DNA of 41,258 nt from Clostridioides difficile. Its GTDB lineage: Bacteria > Bacillota > Clostridia > Peptostreptococcales > Peptostreptococcaceae. The notes under the pieces were generated by a model. The model saw nothing but the letters and a program-made list of their open reading frames with translations, was not told the DNA's origin and did not search any database. The stretch is from contig NZ_OEZH01000028.1 of assembly GCF_900243075.1 (NCBI RefSeq), forward strand, positions 1 to 41,258, in the 5' to 3' direction. Within the stretch, counting starts at the first letter, position 1, and every line of letters begins with the position of its first letter. Position numbers and translations under genes: made by a program. Shown here one piece after another: positions 8,932-17,131 of the stretch.

Positions 8932-10797
8932 ATGCAAAATGTAATAGAATATAACTCTTGGGATAAAAATTTTAAGGCTCCGTTTGGAGCTTTAAAATTT
9001 GATGAGGAATTGACCATTTATGTTAAAGTAAATGAGGGATATAATGTCAAGTCTATTTCCCTAGAAATAAATAGAGAAGAAGAAATGAAAACAATAACTT
9101 TAAATGAAGAAGTAGATAATGATAAACTTGGAAAATGCTTTTATGGTAAGATTGAAAAATTTGATAATACAGGTGTTTATTTTTATTACTTTAAAGTTGA
9201 GGTTGAAATAGATGGTTATAAAAAGACCCTATTTTATGGAAAGAATAGAGATAATGGATACTCTTGTGAATATAATTATAATGATATTAATAAATATCAA
9301 ATCACTGTTTACAAAGATTTTAAAGTACCAACATGGTACAAAGAAGGAATACTTTATCATATATTTGTAGATAGGTTCAATAATGGGAATCGTAATGGTA
9401 AGGTTGATAATCCTAAAAAAAATAGTTTCATATATGGAAATTGGGAAGATATACCTATGTACATAAAGGATAGTCAAGGGGATATTATAAGATGGGATTT
9501 CCATGGTGGAAATCTAAGAGGAATAATCAATAAACTTGGATACCTAAAAAAATTAGGTGTAAGTATACTATATCTAAGCCCTATATTTGAAGCCTCTAGT
9601 AATCATAAGTATGACACAGGTGACTATAAAAAAATTGACCCAATGTTTGGGGATGAAGATACATTTAAAGAGCTTATTAATAAAGCAAAAGAAAAAGATA
9701 TATCAATAGTATTAGATGGTGTTTTTAGTCATACAGGAGCAGATAGTAAATATTTTAATATGTATGGAAACTATAATAGCTTAGGAGCATATCAATCAAA
9801 GGAATCTACATATTATTCGTGGTATATGTTTGAAGAATTCCCTCAAAAATATAAAAGTTGGTGGGATGTTAAGACATTGCCAAATATAAATGAATTAGAA
9901 AATAGTTATATGGATTATATAATATATGATAAAGATAGTGTTATAAACAAGTGGATAGATATGGGTGTTAAGGGCTGGAGATTAGATGTTGCAGACGAAT
10001 TACCAACTAAGTTTATAAGAGAGCTAAAAAAGGAACTAAAAAAAGCTGATAACGATTCAATTCTTATAGGAGAAGTATGGGAAGATGCATCAAATAAGAT
10101 TAGTTATGGTCAAAGAAGAAGTTATCTATTAGGTGAAGAATTAGATTCTGTTATGGGGTATCCTTTTAGAAATAACATGTTTTCTTTCTTAAAAGGAGAA
10201 ATTAATTCATGTGAACTTTGTAATAGATATATGCAGATTAAGGAAAATTATCCAAAAGAATCATTTAAGTCTAATTTAAATTTAATTGGAACACATGATG
10301 TTACAAGAGCTAAAACTGAATTAAATAATGATGGAGATTTAGTGAAGCTTGCTGTAGCTATACAGATGACATTTGAGGGAGTACCATATATATACTATGG
10401 GGATGAAGCAGGTCTTTGTGGAGGTGTCGACCCAGACAATAGAAGAACATATCCATGGAAAAATGAAGATGAAGATATGCTTAACTTCTATAAGGATATT
10501 ATAAAAATTAGAAATAAGAATAAACTTTTAAGTTCTGGAAGTACAGAATTCATATATACTAGAAATGACTCTGTGTTTGCCTTTATTAGATTTAATGAGG
10601 ACAATGATAGAATAATAATTTTAGTAAATAGAAGTGAGAATATTGAAAGTGTATCATTAAATATAGAAGGAAGTTTTATTGAGGAAATATCTATAAAGTA
10701 TAGCTCTAAGAAGGTAAGCAACAGTATACCAATTGAAAATAATAAATTGAAAGTAGATTTAGATTCTAAATCATTTAGAGTTTTTAAAGTAAATTAA
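8932..10797 (+). CDS. GH13 alpha-amylase-family hydrolase (neopullulanase/amylopullulanase-like)
   Basis: A 621-residue protein. A beta-rich N-terminal domain (about residues 10-125) precedes the TIM barrel (LYHIFVDRFNNG from about residue 140). The four GH13 regions are visible: DGVFSHTG (D262), GWRLDVADE (nucleophile D352), IGEVWEDA (acid/base E381) and IGTHDVTR (D456), so all three catalytic carboxylates are present. The residue usually Asn in region I (DxxxNH) is Ser here. An N-terminal domain plus this barrel is typical of cyclomaltodextrinase/neopullulanase enzymes, so it probably trims or debranches glycogen-derived dextrins. There is no signal peptide, so it is likely cytoplasmic. It starts 4 bp after glgP and is the last gene of the operon. 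Confidence 0.88.
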   Translation: MQNVIEYNSWDKNFKAPFGALKFDEELTIYVKVNEGYNVKSISLEINREEEMKTITLNEEVDNDKLGKCFYGKIEKFDNTGVYFYYFKVEVEIDGYKKTLFYGKNRDNGYSCEYNYNDINKYQITVYKDFKVPTWYKEGILYHIFVDRFNNGNRNGKVDNPKKNSFIYGNWEDIPMYIKDSQGDIIRWDFHGGNLRGIINKLGYLKKLGVSILYLSPIFEASSNHKYDTGDYKKIDPMFGDEDTFKELINKAKEKDISIVLDGVFSHTGADSKYFNMYGNYNSLGAYQSKESTYYSWYMFEEFPQKYKSWWDVKTLPNINELENSYMDYIIYDKDSVINKWIDMGVKGWRLDVADELPTKFIRELKKELKKADNDSILIGEVWEDASNKISYGQRRSYLLGEELDSVMGYPFRNNMFSFLKGEINSCELCNRYMQIKENYPKESFKSNLNLIGTHDVTRAKTELNNDGDLVKLAVAIQMTFEGVPYIYYGDEAGLCGGVDPDNRRTYPWKNEDEDMLNFYKDIIKIRNKNKLLSSGSTEFIYTRNDSVFAFIRFNEDNDRIIILVNRSENIESVSLNIEGSFIEEISIKYSSKKVSNSIPIENNKLKVDLDSKSFRVFKVN

Positions 10798-10833
10798 ATA
10801 TGTGAGTTTAGAAAAAATAAATAGAAAAGAAGT

Positions 10834-10948
10834 GGGTGTCTCAAAATGAACTTTTTAGTTGATGAGGCACTCTTTTTTGTATGAAATCAAATATATTTTC
10901 ATCATTTTAACAATGAGAAAAAGGTTTATCTCTATTTTGAGACAACCC
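10834..10948. repeat. 115-bp palindromic repeat, copy 1, with embedded terminator
   Basis: The ends are inverted (GGGTGTCTCAAAAT at the left; ATTTTGAGACAACCC at the right). A second copy, about 90 % identical by eye, is at 27737-27850. Inside, GTGTCTCA pairs with TGAGGCAC (10864-10870 region) and is followed by CTCTTTTTT, giving an intrinsic terminator for the glg operon. The outer arms allow a larger structure. It looks like a small MITE-type or dispersed palindromic element that has been used as a terminator. Confidence 0.8.
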
Positions 10949-11007
10949 ATTTTTGTAAATTATTATAAGAATTTTAGTATTTCAAAATATTACAAAGAAG
11001 TATAAAA

Positions 11008-11027
11008 AATATCATAATTGTGATATT
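11008..11027. promoter_or_regulatory. Near-perfect 20-bp palindrome overlapping the promoter region of the GntR gene (candidate operator)
   Basis: AATATCATAATTGTGATATT is symmetric apart from one mismatched pair (T/G). It lies about 90 bp upstream of the regulator start, next to a possible -10 (TATTAT/TATATAA). FCD-type GntR proteins bind short palindromes and often control themselves, so autoregulation is the simplest reading. This is inferred from position and symmetry only. Confidence 0.45.
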
Positions 11028-11053
11028 ATATAAATTAGTAAGATAAAACTAAC

Positions 11054-11076
11054 CTCTCTACCAAAGTTGTAGGGAG
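11054..11076 (+). promoter_or_regulatory. Hairpin in the 5' leader of the GntR gene
   Basis: CTCTCTAC (11054-11061) pairs with GTAGGGAG (11069-11076), including one G.U pair, with a 7-nt loop. TTTAACTTTT follows, so it could be a weak attenuator. It ends about 37 nt before the chosen start codon. Confidence 0.4.
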
Positions 11077-11113
11077 ATTTAACTTTTATAATCTTAATAT
11101 GGAGGAACGTCTT

Positions 11114-11752
11114 ATGAAGGTAGATCCACTTACAACTCAAGTATATGACTATATATCAAAGAAAATCCAAAATGGAGAGTATGAAGCTAATCAGAGAATT
11201 ACTGAATCTGAGATTTGTAAATCTATTGGAGTTAGTAGAACACCGGCGAGGGAAGCACTAACGAGATTAGCGGGTGAAAATTTACTAGAAAAGATACCTA
11301 ATAAGGGATTTGTAGTAAAAGAATTTCAAGAAAAGGAAAAATTAGACACCTATTCTGTAATTGGAGTATTGGATGCATTAGCAGGTTCTTCAGCAGTACA
11401 AAATTTAACTGAATCAGACTTAATAAAAATGGAAGAATTAACAGAAATGATGACGGTCTCTATAAAGTATAAAAATTACAATAACTATTTAAAATTAAGT
11501 AATGAATTTCACGATATATACATAGCTAAATCAGAGAATCAAGTGTTAATAAATCTATTGAACTCTTTAAGATATAATTTTATGTCAAAGTCATATACTA
11601 GTGATAATGAAGATGAGCTATATAAAATGCTGTCATACAGCAATAATCAACATATTGATATAGTAAAATCTATGAGAGAGAATGATTTAGAAAATGTTGA
11701 AAGAATTTTGAGAGAACATTGGAAAACGATACCTATAGCAGAGATGGGATAA
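11114..11752 (+). CDS. GntR-family transcriptional regulator, FCD (FadR-type) subfamily
   Basis: A 212-residue protein. The N-terminal winged helix-turn-helix (about residues 5-70) carries the typical TESEICKSIGVSRTPAREALTRL recognition region and IPNKGFVVKEF wing. The rest is an all-helical FCD-like effector domain (about 80-205) with conserved histidines (EFHDIYI, NNQHIDIV). An ATG at 11099 is in frame, but it overlaps the GGAGG ribosome site (11101-11105) that is correctly spaced for the ATG at 11114, so I use the latter. It lies alone between the glg and spe operons, ends in its own terminator, and could regulate either neighbour or itself. The ligand is unknown. Confidence 0.88.
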   Translation: MKVDPLTTQVYDYISKKIQNGEYEANQRITESEICKSIGVSRTPAREALTRLAGENLLEKIPNKGFVVKEFQEKEKLDTYSVIGVLDALAGSSAVQNLTESDLIKMEELTEMMTVSIKYKNYNNYLKLSNEFHDIYIAKSENQVLINLLNSLRYNFMSKSYTSDNEDELYKMLSYSNNQHIDIVKSMRENDLENVERILREHWKTIPIAEMG

Positions 11753-11785
11753 GAGAAGCTTTTATAAAGTTTCTCTTTATTTTTT
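11752..11785 (+). terminator. Intrinsic terminator after the GntR gene
   Basis: AGAGAAGCTT (11752-11761) pairs with AAGTTTCTCT (11767-11776), with one G.U pair, followed by TTATTTTTTTAT. Confidence 0.85.
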
Positions 11786-12439
11786 TATATGATTTTTCCA
11801 TTTTTTGTTAATTATTAAAGTTAAACTAAGAATAAAGTTAATCAAAAATATAAGCAAAAACTCTAAAGTACTATGATAAAATAGGGATATTAAGACCAGT
11901 ATATGTAAATTAAGAAAATAAATATAATTATTACTCAAAATGGTAGTTTATGAGTATAGATGTAATTAAGTTGTGATATTATGAATAAAACAGTGAATAT
12001 ATAAGGAATGTAAAAAAACGATATAAGTTTATAGGCTTTTAATATTATAAATTATTTAAGTAGGGTAGCTGATAATTAACTACTCTATTTTTGTTTATAA
12101 AAATAGAATTTATTTCATCAATTAAAAAAAATTAATAAATTTTAATATAAAATTAAAATGAAAAAATAGGAAAATTATTTAGTCTAACTAAACTAGTAAT
12201 TTTAATATATGAAATAAGAATAATATAAAAGTTTAGTAATAAAATACTTACAAATTAAAAATAGTAAACTCAAAAGCTTACTAAATCTCAAAAAAAACAA
12301 AAGTACTAAAAAAATAAAAAATAAAAAAGTTTATAAATACTAATTTTTGAAAAAATTAATATAAACAACGAAAAATAAAAAAGTTTATAAATATTGATAT
12401 AACTAATGTAGATGTTTTTGTATAACTTCAAAAAAACAC
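11786..12439 (+). other. Gene-free AT-rich region upstream of the polyamine operon, with structured elements
   Basis: No coding frame is supported. Two stem-loops stand out: TACTCA/TGAGTA (11932-11937 with 11951-11956), and a terminator-like stem TAGGGTAG/CTACTCTA (12061-12068 with 12080-12087) followed by TTTTTGTTT. They could mark a small RNA ending near 12096, since the good spe promoter lies further downstream. A 23-bp direct repeat (an A-rich stretch followed by GTTTATAAATA) occurs at 12317-12339 and 12371-12393. Confidence 0.45.
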
Positions 12440-12468
12440 TTGTAAAAACACTCGAATGTTAATATAAT
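12440..12468 (+). promoter_or_regulatory. Probable sigma-A promoter of the spe operon
   Basis: TTGTAA (12440-12445), a 17-bp spacer and TATAAT (12463-12468). The predicted transcript start near 12475 gives a leader of about 100 nt before speA. Confidence 0.75.
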
Positions 12469-12574
12469 AAATATCATGAGTTTAATAAAAGTAAAAATAA
12501 AAAATAGAAATAATAAATATTAAATAATAAATATTAAAAATATTTGAATATAGAGAGGGGATGAATTCAAAATC

Positions 12575-14050
12575 ATGGATAGTGAGTTCGCAAATGCAGT
12601 TGAATTAAGCTATGAGTGTGCTCCATTATTAGAGTCGCTAAAGGAATACTCAGAAAAAGATATAGCTTGTTTTGATGTACCTGGACACGTAAGAAATAGA
12701 GGTGTAGATATATTAAATAAATATCTAGGTGAAAATCTCATGAAAATGGATATAAATTCATCACCAACTATGGACAATGTATCTGCCCCAAATGGAGTTA
12801 TAAAAAATGCTCAGGATTTGTTAGCACAAGCATATATGGCTGATGAAGCATTCTTTATAACTAATGGAACAACTCAAGCAATACATGCAATGATTTTAAG
12901 TGTGATAAATCCAGGTGAAAAAGTATTACTCCCAAGAAATATACATAAATCAGTGATAAATGCATTAATACTTTGTGGAGGAATACCAATATTTATACAA
13001 CCGGAATTTGATGAACAACTAGGTATAAGTTTAAATATTACTCTTGAAAAAGTTAAAACAGAAATAGAAAAAGATTGTAATATAAAAGCATTATTTTTTC
13101 TTAATCCAACTTACTATGGGGTTTGCGCAGACCTTGAGAGTATTATAGAGCTATGTCATAAAAATAATGTTTTAGTGTTAGTGGATGAAGCTCATGGTGC
13201 TCATTTTCCATTTCATTTAGATTTACCTCCTTCTGCAATAAGCTTGGGAGCTGATATGGTAGCTGTGAGTATACATAAAACTGGAGGAGCATTAACACAA
13301 TCTTCAGCGCTTTTATTGAATAGAGACAACGTAAGATTTGAAAAGGTTCTGCAATCAATCAATATGCTACAATCAACATCTGCATCTTATTTGCTTATGG
13401 CAAGTATAGATGGTGCTAGGGTCAATTTAGTTGAGAATGGGGAAAAGCAATTATCAAAAGCACTGAATTTATCTAGGTATGCAAAATCTAGATTAAATAA
13501 AATTGATGGAATAAAAGTACTATCTACTGAAATATTAAAACAAAAAGGTGCTGACTTTATAGACGAAACAAAATTATGTATAAATGTAAAAGAATTAAAT
13601 TTAACTGGATTTGAAGTCTACGATTTATTATATAAAAATTTTTCAATTCAAGTAGAATTAGGAGATTCGTACAATATTCTGGCACTTGTATCTATTGGGA
13701 CAAATAAATCAGATATAGATAGATTAGTAAAAGCACTTTCTATAATTTCAAAGGTTTATAGAAAAGAAGCAACATTAAATGAATTTAATATGGTTCAAAT
13801 AAACCCAACTATTAAGCTCAATCCAAGAGAAGCTTTTTATGCACCAAAAGAAAGTGTAGAAATTAATTCGTGTATAGATAGAATTTGTGGAGAATCAATA
13901 ATGGCATATCCACCAGGAATACCAATTGTTGCTCCAGGTGAGTTAATAACAAAAGAAATTATGGAATATATTATTTTCTTAAAAAATAGCAATGCATATC
14001 TAACAGATGTGCAAGATAAAAACTTAGATACAATACTTGTAATAAAATAA
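12575..14050 (+). CDS. speA: PLP-dependent Orn/Lys/Arg decarboxylase, probable biosynthetic arginine decarboxylase
   Basis: A 491-residue fold-I PLP enzyme of the Bacillus SpeA/YaaO type. FDVPGHVRNRG is near the start, TNGTTQAIHAMILS binds cofactor phosphate, VLVDEAHGAH holds the PLP-pyridine aspartate, and SIHKTGG contains the Schiff-base lysine K235. The C-terminal domain has AYPPGIPIVAPGE. Arginine as substrate is inferred from the operon: speD, speE and an agmatinase gene (speB) follow, giving arginine to agmatine to putrescine to spermidine. Lysine or ornithine specificity cannot be excluded from sequence alone. The ribosome site GAGAGGGG lies about 14 nt before this ATG, slightly far; an out-of-frame ATG at 12561 opens a 15-codon frame and is unlikely to be used. 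Confidence 0.88.
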   Translation: MDSEFANAVELSYECAPLLESLKEYSEKDIACFDVPGHVRNRGVDILNKYLGENLMKMDINSSPTMDNVSAPNGVIKNAQDLLAQAYMADEAFFITNGTTQAIHAMILSVINPGEKVLLPRNIHKSVINALILCGGIPIFIQPEFDEQLGISLNITLEKVKTEIEKDCNIKALFFLNPTYYGVCADLESIIELCHKNNVLVLVDEAHGAHFPFHLDLPPSAISLGADMVAVSIHKTGGALTQSSALLLNRDNVRFEKVLQSINMLQSTSASYLLMASIDGARVNLVENGEKQLSKALNLSRYAKSRLNKIDGIKVLSTEILKQKGADFIDETKLCINVKELNLTGFEVYDLLYKNFSIQVELGDSYNILALVSIGTNKSDIDRLVKALSIISKVYRKEATLNEFNMVQINPTIKLNPREAFYAPKESVEINSCIDRICGESIMAYPPGIPIVAPGELITKEIMEYIIFLKNSNAYLTDVQDKNLDTILVIK

Positions 14051-14122
14051 AGTGATTTATTTTTAGAGGCTAAGAGTTTATTAAATAGAGTTTATTAAAA
14101 ATATAAAGGAGTTGGGATTGAA

Positions 14123-14536
14123 ATGAAATTTGAAACACTAGGCAGACATATACTAGTAGAATACTATAATTGTGATGAAAATGTACTTAAAGACCCACGT
14201 CTTATAGAAAATTTTATGAATGATTCAGCACTAAATGCAAAAGCTACAATCGTTGATTCTGTATTCCACCATTTTAATCCTTGGGGGGTTTCAGGAGCTG
14301 TTATAATTGCTGAATCTCATTTGACAATACATACATGGCCTGAATATGGTTATGCAGCAGCGGATTTTTTCACTTGTGGTGATATAGACCCATGGAAAAG
14401 TTTTGAATTATTAGAACAACTTTTAAAGTCAGAAAGAAGTGAGTCCACAGAAATTCCAAGAGGTTTAACTACAAAAATTAAAAAATACTCAAAAAAAGAT
14501 TTGGGTAAGATTACTCATAAACCAGAAGCAGTCTAA
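14123..14536 (+). CDS. speD: S-adenosylmethionine decarboxylase proenzyme (prokaryotic class 1B)
   Basis: Supplies decarboxylated SAM, the aminopropyl donor for spermidine. A 137-residue proenzyme. The self-cleavage site is the E64-S65 bond within [11 protein letters not shown], where S65 becomes the pyruvoyl group. H70 and C85 (in [11 protein letters not shown]) are at the spacing (+5, +20) seen in the Thermotoga-type enzyme, so the catalytic set is complete. AAAGGAG precedes the start. It lies 72 bp after speA and 29 bp before speE. Confidence 0.95.
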   Translation: MKFETLGRHILVEYYNCDENVLKDPRLIENFMNDSALNAKATIVDSVFHHFNPWGVSGAVIIAESHLTIHTWPEYGYAAADFFTCGDIDPWKSFELLEQLLKSERSESTEIPRGLTTKIKKYSKKDLGKITHKPEAV

Positions 14537-14565
14537 AATATACAAGAGAAAGTGAGGATTATTAT

Positions 14566-15414
14566 ATGGAACTTTGGTATACAGAAGAATGGACAGAAAA
14601 TGTAAGATTTTCTATAAAAGTAAACAAGCATCTATTTGAGGGTAAGTCCCAATTTCAGAGGATAGATGTATTCGATAGTGATGAATTTGGAAAGTTTTTA
14701 ACGATAGATGGATTAATGATGGTAACGTATAAAGATGAGTTTATATATCATGAGATGATAACTCATGTTCCTATGGCTACAAATTTAGACATCAAAAAAG
14801 CATTAGTCATAGGTGGAGGTGATGGTGGTACAGTAAGAGAATTAAGCCGTTATCCTCAAATAGAAAAGATTGATATGGTTGAAATAGATAAAATGGTTGT
14901 AGATGTATCTAAAGAATATATGGATATCTGTTCATGTAAATTAAATGATGAAAGAGTAAGTTTATATTTTGAAGATGGTGTTAATTTTGTTAAGTGTGCT
15001 CAGGATAAATCTTATGATTTGATAATCGTAGATTCAACTGACCCAATAGGACCAGGAGAAGGTCTTTTTTCAACTGATTTTTATAGGGATTGTTACAGAG
15101 TGCTGACTGATGATGGGATTTTGGTAAATCAAAGTGAAAGTCCTTATTTTGACTTCAATGCTAGAGAAATGAAAAGAGCTAATAAGAAGTTAAAAGAAAT
15201 ATTTCCAATATCTGAAGTATATCAAGCACATATACCAACATATCCATCTGGTCATTGGCTGTTTGGATTTGCTTCAAAAAAATTCAATCCTATAAAAAAT
15301 CAAGATAAAGATGGATGGGAGAAATTAAATTTAAAAACTAAATATTATAATAGTGATATACATTTAGGTTCATTTATGTTGCCACAATATGTAAAGGAGA
15401 TGTTAGATGAATAA
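14566..15414 (+). CDS. speE: Spermidine synthase (putrescine aminopropyltransferase)
   Basis: Transfers the aminopropyl group from decarboxylated SAM to putrescine. 282 residues: a short N-terminal beta domain (ELWYTEEWTENVRFSIKV) followed by a Rossmann methyltransferase-like domain with the GGGDGGTVRELSRYP motif (about residues 83-97), VEIDKMVVD and DSTDPIGPGEGLF, where the aspartates bind and deprotonate the amine. No large deviations from the family. Its stop overlaps the start of speB by 8 bp, indicating translational coupling. Confidence 0.95.
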   Translation: MELWYTEEWTENVRFSIKVNKHLFEGKSQFQRIDVFDSDEFGKFLTIDGLMMVTYKDEFIYHEMITHVPMATNLDIKKALVIGGGDGGTVRELSRYPQIEKIDMVEIDKMVVDVSKEYMDICSCKLNDERVSLYFEDGVNFVKCAQDKSYDLIIVDSTDPIGPGEGLFSTDFYRDCYRVLTDDGILVNQSESPYFDFNAREMKRANKKLKEIFPISEVYQAHIPTYPSGHWLFGFASKKFNPIKNQDKDGWEKLNLKTKYYNSDIHLGSFMLPQYVKEMLDE

Positions 15415-16285
15415 TAATTTCTATCATATGAATACCTTTATGAGTATGGACAAAAATTATGAAGAATCTAATCTGATAGTATTTGGTGTTGGATTTGATG
15501 GAACAACTTCTAATAGACCTGGAGCTAGATTTGCAAGTAGTTATATGAGAAAAGAGTTTTATGGTCTTGAGACGTATAGCCCTTTTTTAGACTTGGATTT
15601 AGAAGATTATGATATATGTGATTATGGAGATTTAGAAATTAGTGTTGGAAACACAGAACAAGTATTAAAAGAAATCTATCAAGAAACATATAAGATTGTT
15701 AGAGATTCAAAGGTTCCATTTATGATTGGAGGAGAGCATTTAGTTACATTAGCAGCTTTTAAAGCGGTATATGAAAAGTATAATGATATATATGTAATTC
15801 ATTTTGATGCTCATACAGATTTAAGGGAAGAATATAATAATAGTAAAAATTCTCATGCAACAGTAATTAAAAGGATATGGGATATTATAGGAGATAATAA
15901 AATATTTCAGTTTGGGATAAGGTCTGGTACAAAAGAAGAATTTAAATTTGCGACAGAGCAAAAACACACATATATGGAAATAGGAGGAATAGATACATTC
16001 GAAAATATAGTTAATATGCTAAATGGAAAGAATATTTATTTGACTATAGATTTAGATGTATTGGATGCGTCTGTATTTCCAGGAACAGGTACACCAGAAC
16101 CTGGTGGTATAAATTATAGAGAATTTCAAGAAATTTTTAAAATTATAAAAAATTCTAATATAAATATAGTTGGTTGTGATATTGTAGAGTTAAGCCCTGA
16201 TTATGATACTACAGGTGTATCAACTGTAATAGCCTGTAAAATTTTAAGAGAGTTATGTTTAATAATATCTGATAAAATTAAATAG
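15407..16285 (+). CDS. speB: Agmatinase (ureohydrolase)
   Basis: Hydrolyses agmatine to putrescine and urea. A 292-residue arginase-family protein with the binuclear Mn ligands in three recognisable motifs: IGGEH (about residue 110), HFDAHTD (about 134-140) and TIDLDVLDASVFPGTGTPEPGG (about 218-240). Arginase would also be compatible with the fold, but an operon with SpeA, SpeD and SpeE fits agmatinase. A ribosome site (AAGGAG) lies inside the end of speE. Last gene of the spe operon. Confidence 0.93.
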   Translation: MNNNFYHMNTFMSMDKNYEESNLIVFGVGFDGTTSNRPGARFASSYMRKEFYGLETYSPFLDLDLEDYDICDYGDLEISVGNTEQVLKEIYQETYKIVRDSKVPFMIGGEHLVTLAAFKAVYEKYNDIYVIHFDAHTDLREEYNNSKNSHATVIKRIWDIIGDNKIFQFGIRSGTKEEFKFATEQKHTYMEIGGIDTFENIVNMLNGKNIYLTIDLDVLDASVFPGTGTPEPGGINYREFQEIFKIIKNSNINIVGCDIVELSPDYDTTGVSTVIACKILRELCLIISDKIK

Positions 16286-16332
16286 AGAATTTTATATTAA
16301 TAGTATATATTATAATATAATAAGTTATTTTA

Positions 16333-16380
16333 AAAAAGTTGTTTTAAGTTTGATACTTTTTTAAAGTAACTTTTTATTTT
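16333..16380 (+). terminator. Intrinsic terminator of the spe operon
   Basis: AAAAAGTT (16333-16340) with AACTTTTT (16368-16375), plus an inner TTTAA/TTAAA pairing, followed by TATTTTTG. Confidence 0.7.
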
Positions 16381-16409
16381 TGTAATGAGCAATAAATAGA
16401 ATGAACAAC

Positions 16410-16438
16410 AAAAAAGAGCCCTCGATAGCTCCTTTTTT
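16410..16438 (-). terminator. Intrinsic terminator of the cold-shock gene
   Basis: On the minus strand the stem is A6-G-(bulged G)-AGC paired with GCTCTTTTTT, ending in a six-T run. It lies 27 bp past the cspA stop and faces the spe terminator. Confidence 0.7.
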
Positions 16439-16464
16439 AAAATATATATATTTAAATTAAATAA

Positions 16465-16665
16465 TTATATTCTATTTACGTTTTCAGCTTGAGGCCCTCT
16501 ATTGCCTTGAGTTATATCAAAGCTAACCTTTTCGCCTTCTTCTAAAGTTTTGTATCCATCATTTTGTATAGCTGAGAAATGTACGAAAACATCATCTTCT
16601 CCCTCTACAGATATGAATCCAAATCCTTTTTCATTATTAAACCATTTTACTATTCCGTTTTTCAT
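16465..16665 (-). CDS. cspA: Cold-shock protein (CspA family)
   Basis: A 66-residue single cold-shock domain, [18 protein letters not shown] at the start with RNP1 (KGFGFI) and RNP2 (DVFVHFS), ending in [10 protein letters not shown]. It is a five-strand OB fold that binds single-stranded RNA/DNA and melts RNA structure. The only gene on the minus strand in this part of the window, convergent with the spe operon. GGAGG sits before the ATG. The symbol is generic for the family; the species has several paralogues. Confidence 0.93.
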   Translation of the reverse strand: MKNGIVKWFNNEKGFGFISVEGEDDVFVHFSAIQNDGYKTLEEGEKVSFDITQGNRGPQAENVNRI

Positions 16666-16724
16666 TATAAGAAAACCTCCGCTTTATTAAAAAATACAAA
16701 CTAAAAAAATAAGTCTGTTCTATT

Positions 16725-16753
16725 AATATAGCACAAATTTTAAATAAAAGCAA
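16725..16753 (-). promoter_or_regulatory. Probable promoter of the cold-shock gene
   Basis: Minus-strand TTGCTT (16748-16753), a 17-bp spacer and TATATT (16725-16730), giving a leader of about 50 nt. The remaining 16754-17085 stretch is AT-rich with nothing else I can support. Confidence 0.6.
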
Positions 16754-17085
16754 ATAAAATTTTTAAAAAAATTAATTAATTTTAGAATTTAAGAAAAATT
16801 GTTAAATAATCTAGCGAGAAGTAGTGCAAAATTTGACAAAAATATGGACATAAACAATAAATTAAATATCAAAAAATGTAATAAAAATGACTATAAATTA
16901 AAAGGAAAATTAAAATATATAATAAAAAATATTATATAAATGATTAAAAACTAAAAATAAAAATAGTGAAATTTCAGAAATATCAATAATATTATATAAT
17001 AAAATATAGAAACATTATATATATTCGATAAAATAAAATTTAAATATATAATATTTTATGTATATATTAATAAAAGGAAATATTA

Positions 17086-17094
17086 TGTTATAAT
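17086..17094 (+). promoter_or_regulatory. Extended -10 promoter of the first hydrogenase gene
   Basis: TGTTATAAT (TGN plus TATAAT at 17089-17094). The same ATGTTATAAT string occurs in the promoter of the second hydrogenase. The -35 is weak (ATTAAT-like). An ATG at 17093 is inside this -10 and so cannot be the start codon if this promoter is used. Confidence 0.6.
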
Positions 17095-17131
17095 GGTATC
17101 GTATAAAATCATTTACGGGGGTGGTATTAAA

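Noticed and set aside
12561-12608. 15-codon frame starting right after the speA ribosome site
   Set aside because: The start codon touches the ribosome site, which is too close for initiation, and the peptide shows no leader-like codon bias for arginine or ornithine.
16799-16805. TTGTTAA, a Rex half-site upstream of hydrogenase copy 1
   Set aside because: The second half-site does not match and it lies about 290 bp from the promoter.
17093-17131. Upstream ATG of the first hydrogenase
   Set aside because: It lies within the TATAAT -10 and lacks a ribosome site; GGGGGTGG directs initiation at 17132.
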